Shown piece after piece: positions 19,136 to 27,893 of a DNA stretch of 64,000 nucleotides. The translations under genes and the position numbers were made by a program. Position 1 is the first letter of the stretch; the number at the start of each line of letters is the position of its first letter. Source of the DNA: Hoyosella rhizosphaerae (lineage in GTDB: Bacteria; Actinomycetota; Actinomycetes; Mycobacteriales; Mycobacteriaceae); NCBI RefSeq assembly GCF_014643175.1, contig NZ_BMJH01000002.1, positions 620,001-684,000 of the forward strand, in the 5' to 3' direction. Below the pieces are notes generated by a model that had not been told where the DNA came from, made no database searches, and saw nothing but the letters and a program-made list of their open reading frames with translations.

Positions 19136-19288
19136 GCTGTGCTGACGTAGCATTCGGTAGCTTGTTGGGGCGCAAACATGCTGGTAAGTGACCACGGAGG
19201 GTCCACCCGGTAGACTGACTTCGCGCAAAGTTGCTGTGTTTGGCGTAGCGTGGGATTGGGAAACGACAGCTGTTGGGGAGGTGTAGTG

Positions 19289-19756
19289 ATGGCATCGGGC
19301 AGCATGCCGCGGCGCATGCTTGGTTGGCGAATACCATCAATCGCGATGTGGAGTGGTCTCCCTTTGGGTTCGTTGCATCGCCGGTCCGGCGTGAATCCAC
19401 ACATGAGTTCCACTGTGATAACTGGTCAGTTTCTGCCCCCAGGTCCGGCTAGACGAACATTCCCGTCAACCGAACACCTGTCGCTCGAAGCTGTGGCTGC
19501 CTACGTCGACGGTGAAATGCCACTGACCCCCTACCTCCGGGCAAGCACCCATCTGTCACATTGCCCAGAATGCCGTGACCAAATCCAGGCACAGATGCAG
19601 GCTCGTGCAGCGCTACGAAACTCGTCGTCGGTGGGAGCACCAGAGTCGTTGCTGACGATGTTGTCCCAGATCCCCAGCAGTGACGCTCGCTGTGATGGCC
19701 CCGGGTTTCCACTTGCCTCACCTTCCCCGCACCGAAAGCAGCGGAAGCGTCAGTGA
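19289..19756 (+). CDS. rseA: Zinc-binding anti-sigma factor RseA
   Basis: SigE-specific anti-sigma factor, 155 aa. The ZAS motif is H88-x3-C92-x2-C95 (HLSHCPEC), preceded by EHLSLEAVAAYVDGEM, the helix that packs on sigma. In mycobacteria oxidation or phosphorylation with ClpC1P2 degradation releases SigE; whether that holds here is inferred. ATG 19289 follows GTTGGGGAGG. The C-terminus is a low-complexity Ser/Pro/His tail rather than a TM segment. GTG of htrA overlaps the stop by four bases. Confidence 0.9.
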   Translation: MASGSMPRRMLGWRIPSIAMWSGLPLGSLHRRSGVNPHMSSTVITGQFLPPGPARRTFPSTEHLSLEAVAAYVDGEMPLTPYLRASTHLSHCPECRDQIQAQMQARAALRNSSSVGAPESLLTMLSQIPSSDARCDGPGFPLASPSPHRKQRKRQ

Positions 19757-21252
19757 GCCCACACGCATCTGACTCGACTGAACCTCACTACACGCCACCA
19801 CGGCTGTCACCCAAACCGATTTCTAAACCACAGGTGAGCCCTGATGCTGCGCGAGCTTTTGGTCGTCCGGCAGGGTTGGACGGACCATTCTCGCCCGCCA
19901 CCCACCGGGCCGCTAGCGACCGGGGCGAAGACGATCGCCACATCACGGTGCAGCGACCTGACCCGATTCTTGCTGAAGCCTTTGGTCGACCTGACGGCAG
20001 CGACGGGGGGCTTCAACGGTCACCCGAGAAACCAACGCCCCATCGTGGGGGACCAGGCGCACCGGCTGATCCTTGGCGTGATCCCTCGTCAACAGTGGCG
20101 CTCGGTGGGCCCGCCGAAGAGAAGCCAGATCCGGATTCCCCTCCTGAACAGCCGCTACGCAAGCTCACGACCCGTGAGATTTTGTTCGGTAAACGAGTGG
20201 AACGGCGAGCGCTCGCCACACTAACGGTCATCGCCCTGGTCGTGGGTTTGGCAGGTGGCCTCATTGGGCGAATTACGGCAGAAGTGTACGAGTCTCGGAC
20301 GAGCAGTCGGGTCACCGTCGGACAAGTGTCCTCAGACAATACGGATCCGCGTGGGCCTGTGGCCGCGGTTGCAAACGCAGTCACACCGTCGGTCGTGTCC
20401 GTGCGTGTCCGCGTCGGTAACCAGGCGTCAACAGGATCCGGCGTGGTGATCGATGAAGAAGGTTTCATCGTGACCAACAATCACGTCGTCTCCCTCGGTG
20501 CCCGAACTGGTGACGCTGAAATTGAAATCCTCTTTTTCGATGGCACACGCGCCTCAGCGAACATCGTCGGCCGTGACACGCGAACTGACCTCGCGGTGCT
20601 TCGAACATCTGCAGACAACCTCACAGTCGCTGAGTTTGGCGAATCCAGCGAGGTGCAAGTTGGCGAGGAAGTCATCGCTATCGGTGCACCACTCGGATTG
20701 GACCGAACGGTGACCAGAGGAATCGTAAGTGCGCTCAACAGGCCAGTGCCGCTGTCTGGTCCCGGCACCGACACTGATGGCGTGATTGACGCCATCCAAA
20801 CTGACGCTTCAATCAATCCAGGTAATTCGGGTGGCCCACTTGTTGATCTGCAGGGGCGGATCATCGGAATTAACACTGCGATCCAGTCAGGCACAGGCGG
20901 ATCAATCGGCCTTGGGTTCGCAATCCCTTCCGACACAGTTGTTTCGATTATTCAGCAACTTATTCGCCAGGGCAGTGCCGAACATGCAGGTATCGGAGTC
21001 ACAGCGCGCACCGTGGTCAACGAAGCTGTGGCCGGGGCGCAAATCGCGAACGTCAACGCAGGTAGCCCAGCAGAAGCTGCGGGTATCAGAGAAGGCGATG
21101 TTGTAGTGCAGGTCGGTGACCGTGAGGTCTTCAGCGCCGATGAGCTCACCGTCGCTGTGGGTGCGTTGAGGGCCGATGAACCGGTTACCTTACGCGTCAT
21201 CAGAGAAGGCCGGTCTGTCGAAATTGAAGTCACACCCCGCATACTGCCGTGA
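19753..21252 (+). CDS. htrA: HtrA-family membrane serine protease
   Basis: Extracytoplasmic quality-control protease, 499 aa. A proline-rich cytoplasmic region of about 150 residues contains an internal repeat (AFGRPAGLDG near 35-44, AFGRPDGSDG near 77-86). One TM segment spans about 154-172, followed by the trypsin-like domain with H244 (TNNHVV), D279 (RTDLAVL) and S359 (NPGNSGGPL), and one C-terminal PDZ domain. It is co-translated with rseA, and in the mycobacterial system the SigE-RseA-HtrA genes act together in envelope stress. Confidence 0.93.
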   Translation: MSPHASDSTEPHYTPPRLSPKPISKPQVSPDAARAFGRPAGLDGPFSPATHRAASDRGEDDRHITVQRPDPILAEAFGRPDGSDGGLQRSPEKPTPHRGGPGAPADPWRDPSSTVALGGPAEEKPDPDSPPEQPLRKLTTREILFGKRVERRALATLTVIALVVGLAGGLIGRITAEVYESRTSSRVTVGQVSSDNTDPRGPVAAVANAVTPSVVSVRVRVGNQASTGSGVVIDEEGFIVTNNHVVSLGARTGDAEIEILFFDGTRASANIVGRDTRTDLAVLRTSADNLTVAEFGESSEVQVGEEVIAIGAPLGLDRTVTRGIVSALNRPVPLSGPGTDTDGVIDAIQTDASINPGNSGGPLVDLQGRIIGINTAIQSGTGGSIGLGFAIPSDTVVSIIQQLIRQGSAEHAGIGVTARTVVNEAVAGAQIANVNAGSPAEAAGIREGDVVVQVGDREVFSADELTVAVGALRADEPVTLRVIREGRSVEIEVTPRILP

Positions 21253-21291
21253 CAATCGTGCAGATTCACAAAAGAAACGTAGGCTATAGGC

Positions 21292-21705
21292 GTGTTCAGT
21301 AACATCGGTTGGGGAGAAATCTTCATCCTCATGGTCGCCGCGTTAGTTATTTTGGGTCCCGAACGACTACCCGGGGCCGCCACATGGATGGCTAAATCAG
21401 TGCGGCAGGCTCGCGACTACGTCAGCGGCGCCAGCAACCAGTTGCGCGAGGAATTTGGCACGGACCTCGACGACTTCCGTAAGCCCCTGTCGGAGCTGCG
21501 GCAACTGCGCAATTTGTCGCCGCGCGCAGCAATAACAAAGCATCTGCTTGACGGTGACGATTCATTCCTTACCGGAAACTTCGACGATGAGCGGAAGCCT
21601 GGCAGTTCGACCTCCAGTGGGGGGTCGTCCCGGGCGGAGATGAATCCGGAGCGGATGCCGCTTGGCATGGACGAGAAACCGCCCATCGACCCAGATGCGA
21701 CCTGA
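21292..21705 (+). CDS. tatB: Sec-independent translocase protein TatB
   Basis: Twin-arginine translocation component, 137 aa. Short N-terminal TM helix ([24 protein letters not shown]) with the conserved E8, hinge GP, then an amphipathic helix ([28 protein letters not shown]), the TatB pattern, and a polar tail. GTG start 21292. It closes the sigE-rseA-htrA-tatB cluster. Its stop codon sits in a 16-bp tandem repeat. Confidence 0.93.
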   Translation: MFSNIGWGEIFILMVAALVILGPERLPGAATWMAKSVRQARDYVSGASNQLREEFGTDLDDFRKPLSELRQLRNLSPRAAITKHLLDGDDSFLTGNFDDERKPGSSTSSGGSSRAEMNPERMPLGMDEKPPIDPDAT

Positions 21706-21740
21706 TCCAGACGTGACCTGATTCAGACGCGACCTGACAC
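21697..21740 (+). repeat. 16-bp tandem repeat carrying the tatB stop codon
   Basis: GCGACCTGATCCAGAC (21697-21712), GTGACCTGATTCAGAC (21713-21728) and GCGACCTGACAC (21729-21740). Each copy contains TGA; because the unit is 16 bp, the three TGAs fall in three different frames. Confidence 0.8.
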
Positions 21741-21762
21741 TTAACGACCGAAGGGGCACCGC

Positions 21763-21861
21763 ATGAATGGCGACGGCAACAACCGGATACACATTATTTG
21801 GGCAGTCCTCGTATCGCTCGTCGTGGTGCTGTCCGTGCTGTCATTCTTCGTCAATAACTAG
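21763..21861 (+). CDS. Small single-TM protein, 32 aa
   Basis: ATG 21763 to TAG 21861. Hydrophilic start (MNGDGNNR), then IHIIWAVLVSLVVVLSVLSFF, a clear TM helix, and NN at the end. AAGGGG lies eight bases before the ATG. It lies 57 bases after tatB on the same strand and ends 39 bases before the convergent mrp stop. Composition and initiation signals look like a real small membrane protein. The function is unknown; a link to the Tat or envelope-stress cluster is only by position. Confidence 0.55.
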   Translation: MNGDGNNRIHIIWAVLVSLVVVLSVLSFFVNN

Positions 21862-21900
21862 CGGTCAGCACCACGCGAGCACAGATCTGCTCGATGAGTG

Positions 21901-23040
21901 CTACTTGAGGTGCCGGGTGGTATCAATTCCGAGAGACATCCCGGCGAGCCCACGCTGACGAACAGCGAGTTTGTCCGCGACCTCTCGCAGTGCAGTTCCT
22001 GCCGCCGAATCGGGGTGGGACAGCACAATTGGAACTCCCGAGTCTCCGCCTTCGCGGATGATCGGGTCGAGAGGAATCTGACCCAGCAGGGGCACAGACG
22101 CTCCGATGGACTTGGTGAGTCGGTCCGCAACAATCTGACCACCACCAGAACCGAATACATCCATGCGTGTGCCGTCAGCAAGCTCAAGCCACGACATGTT
22201 CTCAATGACTCCGGCAACCTTCTGCCGAGTCTGCAACGCAATCGCACCCGCACGCTCAGCGACCTCAGCGGCTGCCTGTTGTGGCGTTGTCACCACAAGG
22301 ATCTCAGCGGTGGGGATGAGTTGAGCGACGGAAATTGCGATGTCACCGGTGCCTGGTGGCAAGTCGAGAAGAAGGATGTCGAGATCGCCCCAGAAGACGT
22401 CCGCGAGGAATTGCTGTAGAGCGCGATGCAGCATCGGCCCACGCCACACGACGGGAACATTGCCGGTCGTGAATTGCGCGATGGAGATCAGTTTGACCTC
22501 ATGCGAAATCGGCGGGAGGATCATCCGCTCAACCTGTGTCGGTTTCGAATCGGTGCCGAGCATACGAGGTATGGAATGCCCGTAAATATCTGCGTCAAGG
22601 ACGCCCACAGACAGGCCTCGTGCCGCGAGAGCTGCCGCAAGGTTAACGGTGACGCTCGACTTGCCTACGCCACCCTTGCCGGATGCAACAGCGTAAACAC
22701 GGGTCATCGACCCTGGCTGAGCAAAGGGGATGACAGGTTCGCCGGAGTCGCCGCGAAGCTTTTTGCGAAGCTCTGTGCGCTGCTCGTCGCTCATCACGTC
22801 CAACTCGACGGTGACATTGCGGACACCATCGACATCAGCGGCGGCGGTTGAGACGCTCGTCTGGATCTCACTGCGCATCGGACACGACGACACCGTGAGG
22901 TACACCGTGATAGCGACGTCGCCGTCAGCGGACACGTCGATGCTTTTCACCATGCCGAGCTCGGTGATGGGTTTTCTTATTTCAGGATCCTGCACACGAG
23001 ACAGTGCGGTGCGGATAGCTGATTCAGTTGGTGCAGACAT
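21901..23040 (-). CDS. mrp: Iron-sulfur cluster carrier / P-loop ATPase Mrp
   Basis: ApbC/NBP35-family ATPase, 379 aa from ATG 23040. N-terminal DUF59/MIP18-like domain (VQDPEIRKPITELGMVKSI, SCPMRSEI), then the deviant Walker A GKGGVGKSSVTVNLA, switch I LDADIYGHS and LDLPPGTGD. The C-terminal CxxC that binds the bridging cluster in ApbC/E. coli Mrp is not present; ENMSW is followed by LELADGTRMDVFGSGGG. The actinobacterial orthologues I know share this. Role: probably Fe-S cluster assembly or delivery in the cytosol. Confidence 0.92.
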   Translation of the reverse strand: MSAPTESAIRTALSRVQDPEIRKPITELGMVKSIDVSADGDVAITVYLTVSSCPMRSEIQTSVSTAAADVDGVRNVTVELDVMSDEQRTELRKKLRGDSGEPVIPFAQPGSMTRVYAVASGKGGVGKSSVTVNLAAALAARGLSVGVLDADIYGHSIPRMLGTDSKPTQVERMILPPISHEVKLISIAQFTTGNVPVVWRGPMLHRALQQFLADVFWGDLDILLLDLPPGTGDIAISVAQLIPTAEILVVTTPQQAAAEVAERAGAIALQTRQKVAGVIENMSWLELADGTRMDVFGSGGGQIVADRLTKSIGASVPLLGQIPLDPIIREGGDSGVPIVLSHPDSAAGTALREVADKLAVRQRGLAGMSLGIDTTRHLK

Positions 23041-23052
23041 CACACATGATCA

Positions 23053-23098
23053 TATGCCCTAGTCGAGTGGGGGACTAATCCCACCCAACTAGGGCATA
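23053..23098 (-). terminator. Strong hairpin between the lytic transglycosylase and mrp
   Basis: TATGCCCTAGT (23053-23063) and ACTAGGGCATA (23088-23098) form a perfect 11-bp stem; inside, GTGGG and CCCAC can pair further. It lies 26 bases past the transglycosylase stop and ends 12 bases before the mrp start on the same strand, without a T-tract. A tail-less terminator, or a structured mrp leader. Confidence 0.7.
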
Positions 23099-23124
23099 CG
23101 TAACAAGATCAAACTGTGCTGATA

Positions 23125-24354
23125 TCAGAACGGCAGACGGAACTCCGGAAGCCCAGGAATCAGCGGTGGTGGAGGCTCTGCACCTTCAGGGGGCGGAGGT
23201 GGCGGGCAGAAGATCACACACGGCAGGTTCGGCGGTGGAGGGAGGAGGTCGGCGAGGTCGTCGAGCGGGGTGCGCTGTTGCTCTTGCTCGTCAATCGCAT
23301 CCTCGTCGAGGTCGTCCTCGTCATCACCACGTTGTGCGAGAAGTTCGGCTGCCAAGGTGCTAGCTGCGTCATCAGTCGCGCTGCCGGAAGAAGGCGGTGC
23401 TGGGATCTCCCATGGGAGTGCGCCTGCGGCAGGAAGTTCGCTTGGTGTAGGTAGAACACCAGTGGCGTAGGCCGTCGCCCAGTTCCGCACGTTGTGTAGG
23501 TACGACCGTGACTGGTTGTACCGCAGAACAGCCCGCTCAAGATTGGCTGGATCGCTCAGGTCACCACCGGCGTCACAGAGATACCGGGCGGCGGCAAGCG
23601 AGGCGTCGTAGACATTGTGCGGGTCAGATACGCCATCACCGTTACCGTCGGATGCATACATCGCCCAGGTGCTGGGGATGAACTGCATAGGGCCGACTGC
23701 CCTGTCGAAGTCGGGGTCACCGTCGATTTGTCCGCCATCGGTGTCGCGGATGACCGCTGTTCCGGGAGTAGTGCCGTCGAGCCTCGGACCAAGAATGGGG
23801 CGGAGGGTTCGACCGTTGACGTCAACTGCGCCGTTACTGGCGTGACCTGATTCGACGCGGCCAATACCTGCGAGCAAGGTCCACGACAGGTTGCAACCTG
23901 CGCGCTGCTCGGCCATTGTCGCGGCTGCGCGCTTGTAGGCATCAACCATGACGGCGGGAACCGCAAACGCCCCGAGGTTCACCGTGACGTTCTCTAGCGC
24001 AGATCCGATGGCATGTTCGAGATTGGTGCGCACCTCGTCTGGGTCTAGACCCGCAGCGCGTGCAAGGTCGTCCGCCTCCATTGTGCGGGTGCTCCGCATC
24101 GCGGTAGGCGAACGCAACTCAGGAGTGACCATGCCGATCGTGGACACTTCATTCGTTGATGTTGCTGCGTGCCGGATACTCACGTCTTGCGTCTGTGCGT
24201 GCACTGCTTCGGCAGCACTATCGGAGTGCTCCAGATCAGTGGCGGCAGCAACCCCAAAGAGACCTGCGGGGAGGAGAGCAGCCAAAGCGAGAATACTTGT
24301 GGGACGCTGTCCGGGCTTTGCTGGGCGTGACCCGGGGCGGCGTGTCTTCGGCAC
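23125..24354 (-). CDS. Secreted lytic murein transglycosylase, SLT/MltB-like
   Basis: A 409-aa exported peptidoglycan-cleaving enzyme (Rv1230c type). The basic N-terminus RRPGSRPAKPGQRP is followed by a hydrophobic signal/anchor (SILALAALLPAGLFGVAAA). The catalytic domain includes LLAGIGRVESGHA with the catalytic Glu, AVGPMQFIPSTWAMYASDGNGDG, and AARYLCDAGGDL...AVLRYNQSRSYLHNVRNWA. An acidic, then extremely proline-rich tail (PPPPPNLPCVIFCPPPPPP) may span the wall. GTG start 24354 preceded by AAGGTGAGG on its strand. Confidence 0.9.
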   Translation of the reverse strand: MPKTRRPGSRPAKPGQRPTSILALAALLPAGLFGVAAATDLEHSDSAAEAVHAQTQDVSIRHAATSTNEVSTIGMVTPELRSPTAMRSTRTMEADDLARAAGLDPDEVRTNLEHAIGSALENVTVNLGAFAVPAVMVDAYKRAAATMAEQRAGCNLSWTLLAGIGRVESGHASNGAVDVNGRTLRPILGPRLDGTTPGTAVIRDTDGGQIDGDPDFDRAVGPMQFIPSTWAMYASDGNGDGVSDPHNVYDASLAAARYLCDAGGDLSDPANLERAVLRYNQSRSYLHNVRNWATAYATGVLPTPSELPAAGALPWEIPAPPSSGSATDDAASTLAAELLAQRGDDEDDLDEDAIDEQEQQRTPLDDLADLLPPPPNLPCVIFCPPPPPPEGAEPPPPLIPGLPEFRLPF

Positions 24355-24499
24355 TGGCGTTTACCTCACCTTCGTCGTTAAAACGTGACTAACTTTACAT
24401 ACTTGTTGCCATTCTTTGCGCGCCGAATACACATAAGAATTCCGTGGGGCGTCAAACTCTCAGGAACGGACGGGTACCGACGCGATAGAAGGGGCGAGA

Positions 24500-25441
24500 A
24501 TGAATCAGGGTTCTGGGGCGTCGAGGAGGACTGTTCTTGCAGTTCCGGGCAGTAATCCGCGGATGATTGCGAAGGCTCAATCCTTGCCGTGCGATGCTGT
24601 TTTTCTCGATTTGGAGGATGCGGTGGCACTAGGCGCGAAGGAGCAAGCGCGACACCACGTCATTGCTGGATTGTTATCTGAGGGGTGGGATGACTGCATT
24701 CGTACGGTTCGGGTTAACAGTTGGGCGACCCCGTGGACGCATGTCGACGTCATCGAGATTGTTGCAGGAGCAGGTGCTCGGCTCGATGCCATCGTGCTAC
24801 CGAAGGTGGAGCACCCCAGCCATGTTCACGCCCTCGATTTGCTGTTAACACAACTTGAAGCGCTGCATCAGCTTGAGCCAGGCGGAATCGGTATCGAGGC
24901 GCAGATTGAATCCGCTTCGGCCCTACGCCACATCAATGACATTGCCGCGGCCAGCCCGCGGTTGCAATCGTTGGTGCTTGGCCCTGCGGACTTGATGGCG
25001 AACCTTGGGATTCGGAGTCTCCGCGTCGGCGAGCAGCCGGACGGCTATGCGCCCGGAGATGCCTACCACCACGCATTGATGACGATCCTTGTAGCTGCCC
25101 GCGCTCATGGTTTACAGGCCATCGACGGGCCCTATGTGGACGTCGCCGATCTTGAAGGTTTTCGGCGTTCGGCTGGTCGGACGGCTGCTCTTGGGTACGA
25201 CGGGAAATGGGTGATCCACCCCAGCCAGATTGAGGCCGGAAACGGAATCTTTCAGCCGACCCAGGAGCAGTTTGACGCTGCGGAACGCTTACTTGAGGCG
25301 TATCACGTAAGCACATCCACCGACGGTGGGCTGCGTGGAGCAGTTCGGTATGGGGGAGAGATGATTGACGAGGCGAGCCGCGCATTGGCTGAGTCGATTG
25401 CCGCGAAAGGGCGCAGGGCAGGAATGCGGCGGCAGGGTTAG
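24500..25441 (+). CDS. HpcH/HpaI aldolase family, CitE-like CoA-ester lyase
   Basis: A 313-aa TIM-barrel enzyme. FLDLEDAVALGAKEQAR and RVNSWATPW (substrate arginine) are seen, with the Mg2+ ligands in QIESASALRHINDI (Glu) and LGPADLMANLG (Asp); KWVIHPSQIEAGN is the usual C-terminal CoA-site segment. Relatives include citrate lyase beta, malyl-CoA and beta-methylmalyl-CoA lyases, and malyl-CoA thioesterases. No citrate lyase alpha or gamma gene is nearby, so a malyl- or citramalyl-CoA type reaction is more likely. ATG 24500 follows AAGGGGCGAG. Confidence 0.85.
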   Translation: MNQGSGASRRTVLAVPGSNPRMIAKAQSLPCDAVFLDLEDAVALGAKEQARHHVIAGLLSEGWDDCIRTVRVNSWATPWTHVDVIEIVAGAGARLDAIVLPKVEHPSHVHALDLLLTQLEALHQLEPGGIGIEAQIESASALRHINDIAAASPRLQSLVLGPADLMANLGIRSLRVGEQPDGYAPGDAYHHALMTILVAARAHGLQAIDGPYVDVADLEGFRRSAGRTAALGYDGKWVIHPSQIEAGNGIFQPTQEQFDAAERLLEAYHVSTSTDGGLRGAVRYGGEMIDEASRALAESIAAKGRRAGMRRQG

Positions 25442-25487
25442 CTCGGCAAAGGGGTTCGGTGCGCGCGCCTCGCGTAACGTATCTGGT

Positions 25488-26039
25488 GTGCTGCTAATTC
25501 TCTTGCTGGGTGCTGTTGTTGGGTTGTTCGCGGGCGCTGGTTGGTCGCTCTGGGCGCCTAGTGTGCCGACGCTCGTGACCGAGCAAGGGCAAGCGACGAT
25601 GCCGGGGGATAGCACTCTGTATTTCGATTCTGTCGCGTACTTCTTCGTGGTTTCCGTTATTGCGGGAGTAGTTCTGGGTATCGCGGTGTGGCGAATGTCC
25701 GCTCAACGTGGCCCTCGCGCGGTTGTGATGTTGACGGCAAGCGCGGGGCTTGGAGCGTGGATTGCTGCGCAGTTCGGCACGTTTTTGGTTGGGTTCCGCG
25801 CTGAGAATGCCATCGTGGATGACGATATTGCCATCATCTCCTTGGCGCCTGAGATGTCGCTATGGAACGTGTTGATCGTTCTTCCTATGGTGGCGGTGTT
25901 TGTGTACTTTGTTGCGGCAGGTGTTAGCGCCGACCCCGACTTGGGCGTGCGGCGAAATGCAGGCGCATCTGATGAGCGAGGAAGCTCCGATGCCGCACCT
26001 AATCCGCTGGCGGACGAAGTGCCGCGAATTCGTCTGTGA
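25488..26039 (+). CDS. DUF2567-like membrane protein, 183 aa (Rv1591 position)
   Basis: About four TM segments: VLLILLLGAVVGLFAGAGWSLW, YFFVVSVIAGVVLGIAVW, VVMLTASAGLGAWIAAQFGTFLVGF, and LWNVLIVLPMVAVFVYFVAAGV. An extracytoplasmic loop lies between TM1 and TM2. The start GTG 25488 is chosen because TM1 begins there; upstream codons overlap the CitE-like gene. In M. tuberculosis a transmembrane gene (Rv1591) also sits before the nrtR/nad cluster. Function unknown. Its 3' end overlaps the convergent nrtR gene by 41 bases. Confidence 0.75.
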   Translation: MLLILLLGAVVGLFAGAGWSLWAPSVPTLVTEQGQATMPGDSTLYFDSVAYFFVVSVIAGVVLGIAVWRMSAQRGPRAVVMLTASAGLGAWIAAQFGTFLVGFRAENAIVDDDIAIISLAPEMSLWNVLIVLPMVAVFVYFVAAGVSADPDLGVRRNAGASDERGSSDAAPNPLADEVPRIRL

Positions 26040-26721
26040 CGCGGTACCGGGTATCGGTGAAGCGATACATTGCGGCGGGCCGCCCGCCGGTTTTCCCAGG
26101 CGGCGCCGTAGTGCCTGTCGGGGTGATTACTCGGCGTCGGCCGAGGACTCGCTGCAAGTTCGTGGCGTCGACGTGGTACCCCAAAGCGGCGCTGTAAATA
26201 GATTTGAGTGTCGATACGGTGAATTCGTGTGGGGCAAGCGCGAACCCAATGTTTGTGTAGGACAGCTTCGCCGCCAGGCGCGTGCGTGCGTGATCAACCA
26301 CGATTCGGTGATCGAACGCCATTTCGGGTAGTCGCGCAACGGGATGCCATGCGGTGTCGGTAGGCAATTCGGGTTCTGCGGGGCAGGGAATTAAACCTAG
26401 GAAGGTTGACGCTATGACACGGTTGCCTGGAACGCGCTGGGGATCGCTGAAGACGGACAGTTGTTCGAGGTGCGTGAGTTCCTGAACGTCTACTTTTTGC
26501 GCGAGTTGGCGGCGCGCCGAGTCGGGTAAATCTTCGTCTGGTTCGAGGCGTCCGCCGGGGAGCGCCCATGTGCCTGACATGGGGTCGAGCGCGCGTTCCC
26601 ACAGCAACACACACAACTCTGGGGTGTCCGAAGTGGCGCCACCATTGCGGTGAATAGGTTGAGGGCGCACTTGGAACACAGCTACCAGTACTTCGTGTGT
26701 GGTGCTAATATGGGACTTCAC
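25999..26721 (-). CDS. nrtR: NrtR-type NAD-synthesis repressor (degenerate Nudix + winged helix)
   Basis: A 240-aa two-domain regulator. The N-terminal Nudix fold has GTWALPGGRLEPDEDLPDSARRQLAQKV. The usual REUxEE catalytic glutamates read RQLAQK, so hydrolysis is probably lost, as in NrtR regulators that sense ADP-ribose or NAD. The C-terminal winged helix (FTVSTLKSIYSAALGYHVDATNLQRVLGRRRVI...GRPAAMYRF) binds DNA. I place the start at GTG 26721, immediately beside the palindrome at 26722-26744; a start at 26769 would read through that operator. Divergent from nadA-nadB-nadC, its expected targets. Confidence 0.88.
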   Translation of the reverse strand: MKSHISTTHEVLVAVFQVRPQPIHRNGGATSDTPELCVLLWERALDPMSGTWALPGGRLEPDEDLPDSARRQLAQKVDVQELTHLEQLSVFSDPQRVPGNRVIASTFLGLIPCPAEPELPTDTAWHPVARLPEMAFDHRIVVDHARTRLAAKLSYTNIGFALAPHEFTVSTLKSIYSAALGYHVDATNLQRVLGRRRVITPTGTTAPPGKTGGRPAAMYRFTDTRYRVTDEFAALRPPAD

Positions 26722-26744
26722 GTTTTCGATTGTAAGTCGAAAAC
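26722..26744. promoter_or_regulatory. Likely NrtR operator upstream of nadA
   Basis: GTTTTCGA (26722-26729), a 7-base centre, TCGAAAAC (26737-26744): a perfect 8-bp-arm palindrome in the divergent nrtR/nadA spacer, 87 bases before the nadA ATG and touching the likely nrtR GTG. Binding by NrtR is inferred from position and symmetry. Confidence 0.7.
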
Positions 26745-26831
26745 CTGAGATTGGGTGCACGCCCCGCATTCCGATTCCAGAGACGACACCGAGTGAAAGC
26801 GCGGTGAAGCACCACTGTGAGGAGAACGGTC

Positions 26832-27893
26832 ATGACGACCGCAGTAAAATCGCCGCTGTATTTGACGGACACCACATTGCGGCTACTCGGGGACCTGACC
26901 GACGGACCAGCTGGTTTCGACGGAATTGCTGCTACTCCAGAGTGGGCGCAAGAGGTTCGCCGTCTGGCGAGGGAGCGCAACGCAACAATTCTGGCGCACA
27001 ACTATCAGTTGCCTGAGATCCAAGATGTCGCAGACCATGTCGGCGACTCGCTAGCGCTGTCACGAATCGCCGCAGAAGCAAGTGAGAGCACCATCGTGTT
27101 CTGCGGTGTCCACTTCATGGCAGAAACAGCAAAGATCCTGTCGCCCGAAAAAACTGTTCTCATTCCGGATCAGCGTGCGGGTTGCTCGCTCGCCGACTCA
27201 ATCACAGCCGACGACCTTCGCGAGTGGAAAGCGGACAATCCAGGTGCTGTTGTTGTCTCGTACGTCAACACCACAGCCGAAGTGAAGGCACTCACCGACA
27301 TCTGCTGCACGTCTTCCAACGCCGTGGACGTGGTGAACTCGATTGATCCCGACAAGGACATCTTGTTCCTCCCGGACCAGTTCCTCGGGGCGCACGTCAA
27401 GCGCGTGACGGGACGCACAAACCTGCAAATTTGGGCCGGAGAATGTCACGTCCACGCCGGCATCAACGGGGACGAACTGGCCGAACAAGCCCGAACGCAC
27501 CCTGATGCTGACCTATTCGTTCACCCTGAATGCGGCTGCGCTACCTCTGCGCTGTACCTCGCAGGTGAAGGAGCGGTCCCTGAAGACCGAGTAAAGATCC
27601 TCTCGACAGGTGGCATGCTCGACGCCGCACGCGCAACAGGGGCGAAGCAAGTGCTCGTTGCCACCGAGGTGGGCATGTTGCACCAACTTCGCCGGGCAGC
27701 GCCAAATGTTGACTTCCAGGCAGTGAATGACCGGGCGTCGTGCAAATACATGAAGATGATCACCGCTGGTGCACTGCTGCGAAGCCTTGTCGAAGGGGCC
27801 GACGAAGTGCACGTCGATCCTGAAACCGCAGCGGCTGGACGACTCTCTGTCCAACGAATGATCGCAATTGGTAGCTCTGGCGGAGGCGAGTAG
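26832..27893 (+). CDS. nadA: Quinolinate synthase NadA
   Basis: [4Fe-4S] enzyme that condenses iminoaspartate with dihydroxyacetone phosphate to quinolinate, 353 aa. Candidate cluster cysteines are in [26 protein letters not shown] and [10 protein letters not shown], at the expected positions. The start is ATG 26832 after TGAGGAGAAC. It is the first gene of nadA-nadB-nadC, with the next start overlapping its stop by one base. Control by NrtR through the palindrome upstream is likely. Confidence 0.96.
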   Translation: MTTAVKSPLYLTDTTLRLLGDLTDGPAGFDGIAATPEWAQEVRRLARERNATILAHNYQLPEIQDVADHVGDSLALSRIAAEASESTIVFCGVHFMAETAKILSPEKTVLIPDQRAGCSLADSITADDLREWKADNPGAVVVSYVNTTAEVKALTDICCTSSNAVDVVNSIDPDKDILFLPDQFLGAHVKRVTGRTNLQIWAGECHVHAGINGDELAEQARTHPDADLFVHPECGCATSALYLAGEGAVPEDRVKILSTGGMLDAARATGAKQVLVATEVGMLHQLRRAAPNVDFQAVNDRASCKYMKMITAGALLRSLVEGADEVHVDPETAAAGRLSVQRMIAIGSSGGGE

